Shown here piece after piece: positions 10,040-21,839 of a DNA stretch of 64,000 nt. Made by a program: the position numbers and the translations under genes. How positions within the stretch are numbered: position 1 is the first letter of the stretch; each line of letters begins with the position of its first letter. The stretch is taken from NCBI GenBank assembly GCA_018907035.1, contig JACCIC010000299.1, positions 372,001-436,000 on the forward strand, written 5' to 3'. Origin of the DNA: Sycobia sp. Sy_11 (Eukaryota > Arthropoda > Insecta > Hymenoptera > Epichrysomallidae). The notes below the pieces were generated by a model. That model had not been told where the DNA came from. It did not search any database and saw only the letters and a program-made list of their open reading frames with translations.

Positions 10040-10926
10040 GTAATTGACATTAGATTTGTAGCAATGTATTTTTCGAAAGAAAATAGAAGAAGTCTATCGT
10101 ACGCAATTTATAGGTATTGGACTAAAATTAAAATGATAAAGACCACTCGCGCTCGTGTATTCTAATTTCATTTCTTGAGCAGTGATACATCGCTTCACGC
10201 GCCATAAATGTATTAGCGAGCATATACTTTAATCGTCACTCCTCGGCATTTTATCATCCCTAACAATCTTGGCAGACATTGGGAAATTGGCTGCTTAGCT
10301 GTATTAGCAACACTACTATTCAGAGTTAACTCAGCGCCGATATATTCTTCTAAATATCCATGAATCGACTCTCGCGAATTCCGGTGTGCGCCCGCGTTCG
10401 CGTTCGAGACACTTTTCAAGTAACGCTTTCTTAGTACATTGATCATCGTACCGCCGAATATTATCGCTCTCAGCGCGCGCGTCGAGAAAGAGAAGAGGAA
10501 CTGAAGGCTCTCGCGGCGAGAGTGCTTTGCTCCAGAAACACACTTTATTCCTGCTGCCGGTGCCGACGTATACACAGAACACAGCGCATCTTCGCAAAGC
10601 TTCGTTGCTCCCCGAGCATAAAGATTTAGCTAAAAAATGTGGGCATGCATACCGCATATATAAGTCGATATAAACGTTGGGACTATGTACGTGAACAAGC
10701 TCCTCGTAGCGATGCAACTTTGGTATAAACGAGGCGTTGATTGATCGAGCTGAGAAGGGGGGTAACATATAACATCGCGTGCTGCAGAAATAGATATATA
10801 ATCAGGATTAGCGCAGAACGCCCGGCCCTTAGGTATATTACTATAGGTCAAACGCCCCAAATGACACACAAGCTAATCGTGGATTCTAAATACACGCTGA
10901 CAGATTTGAATAACAGAAGAGAAAGG
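9465..10926. other. AT-rich spacer with (TA)n and a GC-rich patch
   Basis: Holds (TA)n at 9465-9498 and 9994-10037. A moderately GC-rich patch at 10200-10760 contains overlapping minus-strand frames of 120 and 145 codons. I recognise no domain in them and no second copy in the window. A promoter or first exon of a host gene is conceivable but not supported. Confidence 0.4.
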
Positions 10927-10927
10927 G

Positions 10928-11136
10928 AGGCCTACGGAGGCTCGATCGCTAGAGCGAAGGATTAGTAACCCTGTGATCCGAGTTCTAATCGTTCTAATCG
11001 GTCTCGGTCGATTGACACAAGCACCGCTGTAATTCTCTACATGTGCTTTGTTTACAAACACATCGTAGACCTGCGTCGCTAATTAGCACCGGTCTTTGGA
11101 AACATAAATAGAGTGACGTTAAATAACAGAAAAAAA
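10928..11136 (+). mobile_element. tRNA-derived SINE, copy A
   Basis: One of three related ~200-base units in the window. The head looks like a tRNA (ctcgatcgctagagcgaagg as an A-box region, gatccgagttctaatc as a B-box region). It is followed by a body ending 'gacgttaaataac' and a poly(A) tail. An 11-base direct repeat AAGAGAAAGGG flanks it at 10917-10927 and 11137-11147, the signature of LINE-assisted insertion. It encodes no protein. Confidence 0.85.
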
Positions 11137-11147
11137 AAGAGAAAGGG

Positions 11148-11808
11148 GAAGCAGAAATAATGGTTGGGAGGAACGAACATTACGCGGTTATTAACTAAGT
11201 TTGCACTGTTACCATATAATATAGATTATGATGTGTGCTTGATATTTCATTCTGAATTCGGTTTTCCTCTGGTATTGGTTACCTCATCAAAACTTCGCAA
11301 TGCATTGATGCTGGGAGCTGTACATGGTTCAATCATATTATATTATATTTATACAGTATATAGTTAATAATTAAAATACATTGAAAATATAGATACATTA
11401 ATCAAAGTGTATGTTTCATAATAATAAATCTATATTATTTTAATAAAAATACAAAGTGTAGGTACCATGCTAAAGCTTTATTATAAATTTATATCTACAT
11501 TGATATAAAAGTTATACATTACCATAAAAGCAAATATTTACTTGATTTTTCTTACTTTTACTGTATTTTTCCTAATCTTCCTAATATTTTTGCTTATAAT
11601 ACGGTAATTCGATTATATCCAATGTATAATAATATAAATTAATTCTTTTAAACGTTATATTCATTTCATTTACAATTTCAAATTACTTTGATTTTATCTT
11701 TTTTCTTTATATTATTCAGTGTACAACTTTGCTTCTGCCGTTTAGCAATAAATGGCTGTAGCGGTAAATTAGAGCCGAAATAAGTAGATCTTAGATGTCA
11801 TACAATAA
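11148..11808. other. AT-rich spacer
   Basis: No domain-bearing frame. One 67-codon plus-strand frame (11164-11367) is unremarkable. Nothing else is seen before the LINE fragment. Confidence 0.5.
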
Positions 11809-11814
11809 GTGTCA

Positions 11815-12470
11815 AGTCAGTGTCTAGGCGCTTGGGGTTCCACTCGGCAGGCATTGTGCCTCGCCCTTCCTTCTGTTTTACTGCGTTCGCAATTCGAAGG
11901 AAATATACTGATGGTCACTGATCGTATAGCCCTCGATCACCCACCATGCCCTTACCCTAGTCCGGATTCAGTTTGGCCAAAGGAACATCTGGTATGGAGT
12001 TACCATACACCGGTCGTCTGTACGTCGGTGTCGTTCCGTCGTTAAGTACTGCAAGATCCAGCCTTGCGGCCATCTCCAGTATTAATCGTCCCCGTCTATT
12101 TGTCTGTTTGTCAATATCTAGACCGTTCGCACGTTCAAGTCGCCCGCCACGATCACATCACCAGAGATTTCTCGAACAGCGTCGTCGATTTTCTCGAGTT
12201 TAGCCGCATACTCAGAAGCTCTGTAGTTTGGACTCAGATAAACACTGACATAGGTAACCAGCGACCCTAGCCCAGACAGTTCTCCTCAATCCCATTCCGT
12301 ACTATATTCGAGGCGCCTTTCCCACGAAACCAGATTGCGGACTTACCCGAGCTGCATACGAGCCAAGTCGGTTAACGTTTGTCTTTGTACTGCTCAATAA
12401 TAATGAGCACGTCCGTGCGAAGTTTCACCAATCTGTGGAAGTAGTGCATCAGCTACACTACTCCCATTAA
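11815..12470 (-). pseudogene. R1-clade LINE endonuclease domain (minus strand)
   Basis: Read on the minus strand, the segment gives the apurinic/apyrimidinic endonuclease of an R1-type LINE in broken frames. Visible parts are VSVYLSPNYRASEYAAKLEK, AVREISGDVIVAGDLNVR (the active-site region with GD-N), ILEMAARLDLAVLNDGTTPT and VIEGYTISDHQYISFELR (the S-D-H motif). Stops interrupt it. RT is absent, so the 3' part of the LINE has been lost. This enzyme would nick the genomic target. Confidence 0.75.
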
Positions 12471-13440
12471 TATTGCAGTGGAGTATCGTCATCGTCATTG
12501 CGTGGCTGTTTTTGTCGTCAGTTCTGACAATGGTGCCCTAAACACCGCACACGAGGACGAGTCAGGAACGTGTCCTTTGCCTGGCTCTTATCACGAGTGC
12601 AAAGGTAACACTTTCCATCACTCTTACAGCCCCTATGATGATCTTAAGAGATCAGTAAGCTCTTTCTGGTTTAATTCGCAGACCAGCATTCTCTATCCTT
12701 TACTATTAACGTCGAAGACGTGAGGCCGACGCTCTACGATCCGTCCCGTGGCCTGATTTAACGCGATCACGATGTCCTCGTAGGTTGTGACACACTCCAG
12801 GTTCAGGAATCCCAGTATCATCCTGGAGGTCAGTTATTTCACGTGTCCAGTCTGTACAACGGCGTCTTGGAGAACCTGTCTGAAGTCCGCCTCGTTATCC
12901 CATCTGGCCAAATATATCAGTACCGCGCTGTCCATCGTTTTCTGTTGTTCTGACTTATGTTTCATTCTGGCCAGGGTCCAACTTTCCACGTATTAACCGT
13001 ACAACGTATACGTACGTCTGACCCTCAGCCGGCATGATCACGATCGCTTCTCTCCTAACTTTCAAGTTAGGGCAATCAGACCCGTGGCCTTCATCTCTCG
13101 TTTGGATCCTTTCTGTCGTTTGTTGTTTTAATTATTTTTTGGTCCATCTCGACCCTTTTCTGTCTTTTGTGTTTAGAGACCACAGTCGCCCAGATTTCAG
13201 TCTGGGTCGTCCGCTGTTATGCGGTCGCCTGTTCTGGAGTAGGGGTCTGACGGTCTGTTTTTCGTTTTTGAGGAATTACCTCCTCACATTCACTCCGTCC
13301 CTTATCTTTTTCCGTGTGCGGAGTACTCTCATTCTCATTAATTCATACTGTTCGAATTCTACTCCTTCATTAATTTCACTGAGACCGTTTTGGATCACTT
13401 GTCTGACATTTTTTTGTATACCAGTGCTTTCCATTTTACT
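12471..13440 (-). pseudogene. R1-clade LINE ORF1 (gag-like) remnant
   Basis: Upstream on the minus strand lies the ORF1 region. It includes a start-like stretch MESTGIQKNVRQVIQNGLSE, then REAIVIMPAEGQTYVYVVR, DNEADFRQVLQDAVVQTGHV and FLNLECVTTYEDIVIALNQA. Cys/His-rich pieces near 12530-12640 (CKSDGKCYLCTRD, RVRCLGHHCQN) correspond to the CCHC knuckles typical of R1 ORF1. Frame is broken several times. ORF1 proteins bind element RNA. Confidence 0.65.
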
Positions 13441-13527
13441 TAGGACTCTGCTTATTATGTAAAATTACTCTGTCAATTTACTTTCAGCAGCATCCCAAGT
13501 TCCATTCCACGTGAAAGGTGGACCGCC

Positions 13528-13547
13528 TTATAAGTCGACTTATAAGT
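13528..13547. repeat. 20-base perfect palindrome
   Basis: CTTATAAGTCGACTTATAAG is identical to its reverse complement. It lies between the minus-strand LINE remnant and the plus-strand LINE pieces, close to the point where orientation changes. Confidence 0.9.
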
Positions 13548-13555
13548 CAGATGGG

Positions 13556-14660
13556 CCCGTGGATCGGTCAGCAGCACGGGGAAATAAATGAATATCTCAC
13601 TCAGATGCCGACCGGCCACGGGTACTTCCGCGCGTACTAACAACATAAATGTAAACGTAAATTACGTCAACTGCTATCTAACCCCGAATGAGACCATCGG
13701 AGGTTTCCAGCTTAAATTGGATGCCCTTGAGTCGGCGGTAAGAAAAATTGACGAGGAGCTGGTAGTGGCTGGGAATTTGAACAGCAAAGCTCTCGAATGG
13801 GGGGGAGGGGAATCCTGGCCGAAATATAGGGGAAGACGAGTGATAGACATGGCATCCAGACTAGGTTTGGTTGTCTTGAACACCGGATCTACGTCGATAT
13901 TTCGCAGGCCCAGCTACAGGGAGACCATTAGTGATGTATCCTTTGTGACGTAGATTTTGGCCTCACACGGACGAGACTTGCGGGTGATTGAAGTCTATAC
14001 AGCCAGCGATCGCCGATATATCACCTTCCGCGTTGGTTATATCACGCCAGTCAGGGCAATGATTGAACGTCGCCCAGCCAGAAGGATCGTTGCGAGGATG
14101 GATTACGAGAAGTTGTCCTGGACGCTAGAATGCGGACATCGCCTCTTGGTTGAATTACCAAGGAGCGCAATGCTTTGCGAGTAAAAGTGGTGTCGGAAGC
14201 TACAATGCATCTGATCCGCCAAGCCTGCAAGCAAGCGATGCCGAGGAAATTCGCGGGTTATGCTTGCCATCCGACATATTGCTGGACGGATGAAATCGCG
14301 GAGCTATGGATGCAATGCCTGCGGCTGCGCCGCGTAGCCCAGAGGACTGAAAAGCGCGACCGCGATGGTGCTTTTAGGATCCGGCAAGATCTAACGGCGA
14401 AGAAGATTCTAAGCGAGCCATCAAAGCTAGTAAATACGGATGCTGAAAAAAGCTGGGAGAAGATCTGAACAACGATCCATGGGGATTGAGGTACAAAATT
14501 ATAACCCGCAAATTAGGCATGTTCCGCAAGAACATGCCTATGAGCGATGAAGTGATAGACGGTATCGTCCATGCCCTATTTTCCTCTCATCCCAAAGGAC
14601 GGGATGAGCTCCTGGCTCCCGAGAGCCCTGAGGCACCGCTCTTCACAGCCCAAAGTTGGA
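13556..14660 (+). pseudogene. R1-clade LINE ORF2 pieces (plus strand)
   Basis: A short piece of the RT C-terminus comes first (GEINEYLTQMPTGHGYFRAY, 13586-13630). It is followed out of order by endonuclease (LKLDALESAVRKIDEELVVA, GNLNSKALEWGGGESW, VIDMASRLGLVVLNTGSTSI, IEVYTASDRRYITFRV) and the linker to RT (LNNDPWGLRYKIITRKLGMF, MPMSDEVIDGIVHALFSSHP). The RT catalytic domain is absent. Protein-level divergence from the minus-strand endonuclease shows that two different R1 lineages are present. Several stops and frameshifts occur. Confidence 0.75.
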
Positions 14661-14742
14661 TATGAATAATCGTTTGAGCTGGCCTGGAATTAGCAGTTTA
14701 AGTGGACTACTTTGAGATAATGTTCGTAATTCAAGACGGCAA

Positions 14743-15195
14743 CTAGTGCTGGCTAGTGAAACTGGTTGTTAACTGCTGATCGAACTGCGACAGGATTGAT
14801 CGACGGTCTATCGATAGACGGTCATCCAGGGTAGTCACTGGGCGTCCAGGCCCACGTCCGGTCCATCTACGGCGCTTATCGACGAGAGAGTCATCCACGA
14901 CTCGGGTCTGGTCAACACCGCGCGTAGGCGACGAGTCCCGATCTTCCTCGTCCTCCATTCTCCAGGATATCTCCAGGGCTGGGTCTTGATTACGGAGCTC
15001 GACCCTCAGAAGGCGTCTCCGAAGTGTACGACGGTCGCCGGGCGTAGGTGCGTTGCACATAGCGAACTTAAGATAGCCTTCAGCTGGTCCTGGTCCAGAT
15101 GGCGAATCCGACCGTACATCGCCCAGGCCCCGTCGTACTGGTCCATAATCAGTTCCAAAGACGCGTTGCTTGAGTCACTCTTCACGGACGCCATG
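14743..15195 (-). pseudogene. Unidentified retroelement-like ORF, frameshifted
   Basis: From an ATG at 15195 the minus strand reads MASVKSDSSNASLELIMDQY and continues to about 15030. There the frame shifts to RRTLRRRLLRVELRNQDPAL and a basic, Gly/Pro-containing tail ending at 14743. The composition (acidic/helical start, Arg-rich middle) resembles a gag or accessory ORF of an LTR element, but I recognise no family. No LTR or pol lies next to it. Confidence 0.35.
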
Positions 15196-15200
15196 GTCAC

Positions 15201-16856
15201 TTCAAAAAATTCAGCCTCATCTATTAGCTCCTATGTACGATTACCCCACTCGAAACCGCGATCTGCTTTGCAGTCCGGAATCGTCAAACGGAGGCGGAAT
15301 AGCGGACGAAAAACGGGGGTGCACGTGTATGGAAACAACGGGTATAGGACCGAATCGCGTGCCAGCGGGATCGTGAATCAACAATTTATGCAGGTTATAT
15401 GTATTATCAATTTCAAATTAATCTGGCGATTACCTTACTCTTTAGTCTCTAGAAGGGATCAAATGAGAGAAGAACAAAAACAAATTCGACGAGCAAAGTT
15501 TCAACAGTCGAACTCTACAGGTCCCACTGTAGGATGTAAGGCCCTCGAGCGACCAATGCTGTAACCTTTTCGAATCGATTTCAGATTTCTCTATCGAAAT
15601 CTCAGCGCTTCGGCGCATGTAACGGCGACCCGCGTAATAGGTTTGCTATTTATTAAACTACGATATACCCATTCTCATCAATTTGTCGCGTAAGATCCGT
15701 AATCTCCCCTTAATTAGATAAAAAAAAAAAATTTTCGGCTTGTCAGCTACCAGCAATTATAAATGAGTCATCCGTAATTATTTTCAATATTCAAATAATT
15801 TAATGATTAAATCCTTAATATTATTATAAGTGAGAGAAAAAAAAGATTTAATTTCGACTATCTAAATTCAGGAAAAAAAATCAAGCATTTCTCGTAGTTC
15901 GGAAAAAAAAGAGTCTACCCCGAATAGAATCTAGACCTAATAAATGATTTAAGCACGCGGAAAATTCACAAAAATGCATATAAGAATAAACAAATCCAAA
16001 CTATACAGCAAATAATAGTAGTAGTGTGAAATTCAAGACAATTCGTGGGGTTTGGCAATAAATTACGCATTCTATAAGTTAAGGAAATACCTTAAAAAAA
16101 ATAAAACTTAAATAGACGCCTTACTTACCTAACACTTATAATGAACAACAATAAAAAAATATAAAGATTATTATTAGCTATTAATTATAATTAAATATTA
16201 TTAAATTATTACTAAAATTATTATTAAATTTAATTAACAATAAAAACTTAATATAATTGTTGAAATTTTTTTTTGTACTGCAAAATAAAAATATAGTAAA
16301 TCTTTTTTTTATCACTTATAGTTAAACTTCAGTTTAAAGAAAAGCTACTAAATTATACAATTAATAATTCTACTTTAATTATAGAATATTTGAATTTGAT
16401 TTTTGGAATATATAATCAATTACTTGAAAAGTATAAATTTATTCTCTCAGAACTTTGCATCTTACCTTTATTTATAAAGACTTCGAAAAGCATTTTAAAC
16501 GATTAGACAGATTATTCTAGTTATGAACACTAATTTAATGAATATGAACTGCAGTCTTGAACAATGTTTAACTTTTTAGGTGTTGTTTAACATAAAGGTT
16601 GGAATAATTTTTTCTTGCAAAATTTTCTTTGTCTTATTTAATAAATTGCTGATACGTTCTTTTCTTAAATTGTAATACAAAGAATATCATTTCAGTTCCA
16701 ATTTACATCTATAATAAATATTATCTGAAAACGAAAATCAAAATATAGAATAATTCATGATTTCAAATAAATTTTTTAAAAATAGATTTTTTTTTCTGTA
16801 TATACATATCCGATCGTAAAATCTAACAATAAGGTGAATCAAAATAAATTAATAAG
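15201..16856. other. Spacer, AT-rich from about 15560
   Basis: 15200-15560 is of mixed composition with no identifiable domain. 15560-16856 is AT-rich with poly(A) and poly(T) runs and stops in every frame. Confidence 0.5.
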
Positions 16857-17933
16857 TTGTGGTTATTGTCGCGCACATCCGCAAGCACGAACTCTCGCGG
16901 CAACGGTCGTTTCCACTGCACGCGGTGGTATCCCGGCACGTGGCCAAGATGGCGTCGCCACGTGACGACAAAATCACTTTCCCAATTCCGACCGGCCGGG
17001 CCCCACGTTGGGCGTCATTTTGTGATGCGACGAAAATTCGATATATAGTTTTTCCTTGAAATTTATCTATTTGTTCGCGCACACAAAAAATAAAACTACA
17101 CTCTACTTACCTCAGTACCTCAGAGGAGGTCCCGCCAGCCTGAAAAAGGGAATTTCGGGAGAAAGAAATGTATGCGCGATACGACGAATTTTTTTTTTGT
17201 ACAGGATTTATTTCAGCCGCTCCACTTTCTGGGTTACACACACTACCCCGACTGCGCACCTATTCCATTCCCGGTCCGCGTACCCGGTGCGTCCCGACCA
17301 CGATCCGCGACCTGGCGCACTCCCCAAACCTGGGCGAAAATATACAAGGGAAAAGGAAGGGGGAAGGAAGGGAATCCGTTCACCACATGCCCGCGGTACT
17401 CCGATGACGTCCTCAAGCTCGTCATCTGGGCGATGGCTACTTGCCTTCGATGGTGGAGATAAGCGCCGATGACGGGGCCACTCGAAGGTGGCAGGGCGTT
17501 CGTCGAGCGATCGTCACCACGTGTTGGTCCGTGACTCCTCAGCGGGTTAAACGGCTCCTCCTTCCTTCTGCCTCCTGATGGCCTCTTCCCTGCTCACTCT
17601 CTCTCCACCTCACACTCCCTTCCGCAACGCCCACTGCCCTCGGACTCCTCCAACGACTTCTCTACCTTCCGGCTATATCTTCTTCCTTTTCTTTCTACTC
17701 CCTTCTCTACTCTTACGTCCAGCCACCACTCGACTCTCTCTTCTTATCCCTATTTCTCCTCTACCCCTTTATCTACACTTCTTCTACCACCTCTCTGCTC
17801 GGTGGCCGACAGCGGAGTCCCTCGCACCTCACGTTCGCCGGCAAAGAACGATGGAATAAGGGAGGGGAAGAAAGATACGGCGGCGGCCGACGACGGCCGA
17901 TCGCGATCGTGACGCACCGGATACGGATTTACA
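16857..17933 (-). mobile_element. 5' LTR, primer-binding site and leader stub of a minus-strand LTR element
   Basis: A GC-rich island in AT-rich DNA. 17000-17017 reads GCCCCACGTTGGGCGTCA, one base off the reverse complement of the tRNA-Lys(1,2) primer-binding site known from retroviruses. Immediately to its right begins TGTGATGCGACG (17021), and the block ends ATTTACA at 17933, giving a ~913-base LTR with TG...CA ends. On the minus strand it holds a TATA-like TGTATATTTT near 17340 and an AATAAA near 17205, in the order expected for U3-R-U5. About 140 bases of leader remain left of the PBS. No coding part survives. Confidence 0.65.
17000..17017 (-). promoter_or_regulatory. tRNA-Lys-type primer-binding site
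   Basis: On the minus strand TGACGCCCAACGTGGGGC. It would pair with the 3' end of a host tRNA-Lys to prime minus-strand DNA synthesis. It lies 3 bases from the inferred LTR edge, the usual spacing. One mismatch at the third base against the canonical TGG start. Confidence 0.65.
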
Positions 17934-20465
17934 AAAAGAATTCAAGTAACTTTAAGTATAGAATCGATATTTGATTATCCATATTACATATCGATTCGAA
18001 ATCAGCTGTTCTGTGAAAATTTACAGTTTATCATTCATTTTTCATGCTCTTTCCCAAATACATTTAAAATGCTGCTTGCATAGACCATAATTATTCTATT
18101 AATTTAAATTATTTTATAGATCTTAAAATTAAATTTTAATCCTTCAATTTTTAACTACGAAGAAAATACTTAAAATTACAAACAAATGACGATTACGATT
18201 TGCTTAATATACGATAACATTTTATACGAGTGAACCGCATTATTAATCTAAGAAATTATTTAATCTAAATTACATATTATACTAATCTATTTTTGATTCA
18301 ATTATCACGTTAAACTCCTTTAAGCATAGTATAAACATATTTCTTTTCGTATTATTTATTACTTTTTTTTTATTTTTTTACTACCAGAGTTGATTGCAAC
18401 TATAAACCATTCATCATAAAAAAAATATTGGTTGGATCGACCAAATACCTAATTTGATTGTTTTTTTTAAGAAATTCCTACGCATGTGCATGTTTAATGC
18501 GTGACATATATCAAGACTTATAGTTAAGAAGACCTTTCTTTTTTTTGTTAGTTAGCTAATATTTTATAACTTAGAAGCGTTCGATATGTAAACGCTTGCG
18601 TCCATTAATATTTTTCTTGTACAATTTTTTTTCTACATATACTTTAACGTTTAATACACGCGCTTCATTAGTATAACACAAAATTATTTTGAAGGTATTT
18701 TGACATTATGTGTAGTTGGTTGACAATTATTTATTGACCAAAAAAAAACTTTCAGCAATAGATTCATTAAATGCACGTGACTAATCCTATTATTTATTTA
18801 AATTGTTTTATTTCTTATTTTAAAATATATGCCTTTAGCGTTAAAATATAGTCCTTAGAATAAAAATATTGTACTTAAATTATATACAGCTTATTCAAAA
18901 TTCTTGTTATATAAATGTTCAATCATCTACGTATTCACTATGACCGTATAAATTTACTTAATTAGTTATTAAATGAAAAGATAATTATATATATACAAAC
19001 ACAAATTCAATATGATTATATATAAGTACTAAATATATTAATATAAATTATTTATACACCCTGGCCTAACTAGAACTATATAATTCATTCAGTAATTTGA
19101 TTCCAAGGTTAGTGCATGTATTCATTTTATTCAATTCTATTAATTTATAATATGATATTAAGCTAGCTGAAGCTTTTTTCTCATCCAAAAATTCGTGAAA
19201 ATAAAAAGAAATCCTGTACTGAATTTAAGAAAATGTAATCCAATTATAGGTAAACATTTTATATAGACGCATTTGTTATACATTTGATAATCTTAGTCGC
19301 TGACAAAATATTTGAAGTTTGTTTCAAACTTCTTCAAATTGTTTAATATTTTCGAACGATTTTTCTTGATACAAATACGTTAATTACATATCTTTGTAAT
19401 ATTTCTGGACATTTGAAAACTTTTTCTTTTTTTTTAATGATATATTATTACATATCAGCTTAGAGCATGTACAGCAACAGTCGGTCTCTTATTTCAGTGA
19501 CATTCTAAACGCATATGTAATTGTACATTTGTGTTATAAGTGTAAAGGCGTCTACATTTATTTAATGTATATACGAAAGTCTAACATAATAAAGCTATAT
19601 ATTTTTTGCAAAATTTAAGATCCTTTTGGGACTCCTTATCATTAAATTAGGCAGGCAGAAATATATTTTTTTTTCTTTTACTATAACTAATGCACAGTAT
19701 TTGATAACGTTCCTTTGACTACTCTCTCACTCTCTTCCTTTGATCTGCAACTTTGTTTTTTTTGCTTTGTGCCAATACTTATCCTTCTTAATTCAGGATT
19801 ATCCTTTTTGTCTTGGATCAATTGATATATTGTTCTCTGGAATCCTTTGTATATCACTTCATCTTCACTTCACTTTGTATCATTTTCCTTATTATTCATT
19901 TTTCTATCCTTAGTTTATCCCTGTCCATTCTATCATTATCTGTTTGTCCATCTGTATTATTTATTATGTTATTCTCTTTTGTTTTCACTAATCGATCATT
20001 CATATTTTATCATTACTATCAATATTCATATTATCACTACTCACCGCTTTCTGTCCTTTATTATTTATTATTTCATCAATTGTTAAATATCTTATTTATT
20101 ATTTCAGCTTTACTCTCACTTTATTCCGTTCATTTATTATTTTTATCCTTACCTTATCTTTAGTCATTATTATCATTATCCTTTTTAATTTATAACTATC
20201 CCCTTTTATTGCCCATCAATGTATTTATTTTATCTACCATTTCTTCTTTTTCTTTTTCTTCTTTGTGAATACATCTCGGCACTCGTCCGTGCCTTGATCT
20301 AGGTTAGGCCTCCTCGCCGTTCCATCAGCCGACGGTTATGCGCGGCTCGTGGCGCGGGGAGGTAAGAGGAAGGGACCGTGCCGATCACACGGCGCGACGG
20401 CGCGCGCGAGCGCCTTAAAGTTTCCTTCTCCGCGAGATGGCGCGTGCGTTGTCGTTTTCTGGACA
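17934..20465. other. AT-rich spacer with a pyrimidine-rich tract
   Basis: Mostly AT-rich with no domains. 19700-20270 is strongly T/C-rich with repeated TTATT and ATTATC words, which produces a long artefactual Leu/Tyr/Ser-rich frame. 20280-20465 is a GC-rich patch of unknown origin directly before the Gyp-2 LTR. Confidence 0.5.
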
Positions 20466-20804
20466 AGTGTGCTATTAAGTAGGTTTGCCGCATCCGGGGC
20501 CGCCGCGCCCGCGCCGTGTTCAGGTTAACGATCAAATGTGTTTGTTCGTCTGCATCCCTATCGTGTGTCCCCGTCCCCCGCGTTTCGTCCGATTGTAGTT
20601 CGTAATGTCGAAAATAAGATAAATGGAAGTGCCGCGGAATCCGCGAGTTGAAGTGAGTGCGAGAGTGTGCTGTGTGATTCGATTGTGTGTGTGTGTGTGT
20701 GTGAGTGTGAAATGTCAGAGTGCGAGTGTGTGAGTGTGTGTAATTAAATAAGAGCGTGAAGCACCGCCTCGACGTAAGTTGAGCGACGTGAAAACGCCGT
20801 TACA
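20466..20804 (+). repeat. Gyp-2 left LTR (3' part)
   Basis: Matches 28170-28667 of the right LTR, from gtgtgctattaag to GTTACA. It lacks the first ~680 bases of the right LTR. Its (GT)n is short and an insert of about 100 bases seen in the right LTR (around 28530-28635) is absent. Confidence 0.85.
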
Positions 20805-20806
20805 AA

Positions 20807-20824
20807 TGGCGCCCATAGCGTGAG
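20807..20824 (+). promoter_or_regulatory. Putative Gyp-2 primer-binding site
   Basis: TGGCGCCCATAGCGTGAG begins two bases after the LTR end. TGG start and spacing fit a primer-binding site. The matching tRNA was not identified. Confidence 0.5.
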
Positions 20825-21727
20825 GCCCGCGGCACATGTGTACGAAAAATTTCATGCGTGTAGAACTCGGCGGATAGAAAACGCCGCGTGGATATTTCAT
20901 GCACGGATATTTTTCTTGCTGATATTTCATTCGCGGATATCTCGTTTACGGAAAAATCCCTACCGCAATGAAAACCCTTGGTGGAAAGAAAGAAAAAGAG
21001 AATGCCCGTTTGACTACGTAGTCAGACGGCCATTTTGAACCGCGCGTATAGATATGCGCCGTAGCAGCAAGCGGGTGCTACAGCACCACTGAACTGTAAA
21101 ATATAAATCATATTGTACAGACATTTTTTTTATGTTCTTTTTCTTTCTTGCCTTCCCTCCCAGTTGACGCGAACCCCGTACGGAAAATGCAGCAGCAGGA
21201 ATCACTTAGAGATAATGACATGCATGCGATAATATTACAAATTATTATGATTTAGCATATAATAAAGTGTAATATTAAAGTCACAGAATTGCAAATCTAA
21301 ATTTTATGAGGATTATAAACAGTTAGCAGGATAAATAGTAAACAATTCTAGGAACTCATTGACTTATTATAAAAGGGGAAATAAATAACAATAACTCTTT
21401 ATTATTATAATTGTGCAAAAGCTGTTCTGAGAGGTAAATTAACCTCTAACATTAGTAGTAAGTAATTACTTACAAAGAAAGATACGCAGGCCTGATGCTT
21501 GCTTACCTTACTTAATAACAACAAGTATTTATCTGCTGTGTTTATCATCCTAACCTTAGGTATATTAATGCTAATATTAGTTACATGCTATTAATGTTAT
21601 GTATATCCAGTGTAAGTGTGTGTATAGGCTCGCTTTTATTTTGTAAATGACTATATTTGTTTTACATATATTTTATATTTAGTCACATATGTATAACACA
21701 TATATATTTAACACACAGCTGTTATAC

Positions 21728-21766
<39 letters not shown>

Positions 21767-21808
21767 TTTTTATCTGATTATATAAACATGCATCTTGCTT
21801 ATATACCT

Positions 21809-21839
<31 letters not shown>

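Noticed and set aside
10213..10768. Minus-strand frames of 120 and 145 codons in a GC-rich patch
   Set aside because: Two overlapping frames, no recognisable domain or splice structure; kept only as an unassigned patch.
10928..11136. tRNA gene
   Set aside because: The tRNA-like head has A/B-box-like words but no convincing cloverleaf. Three dispersed copies with target duplications and poly(A) make it a SINE.
19813..20163. 116-codon plus-strand frame rich in Leu, Tyr and Ser
   Set aside because: It lies in a pyrimidine-rich low-complexity tract with repeated TTATT words; hydrophobicity follows from T-richness and no domain is visible.
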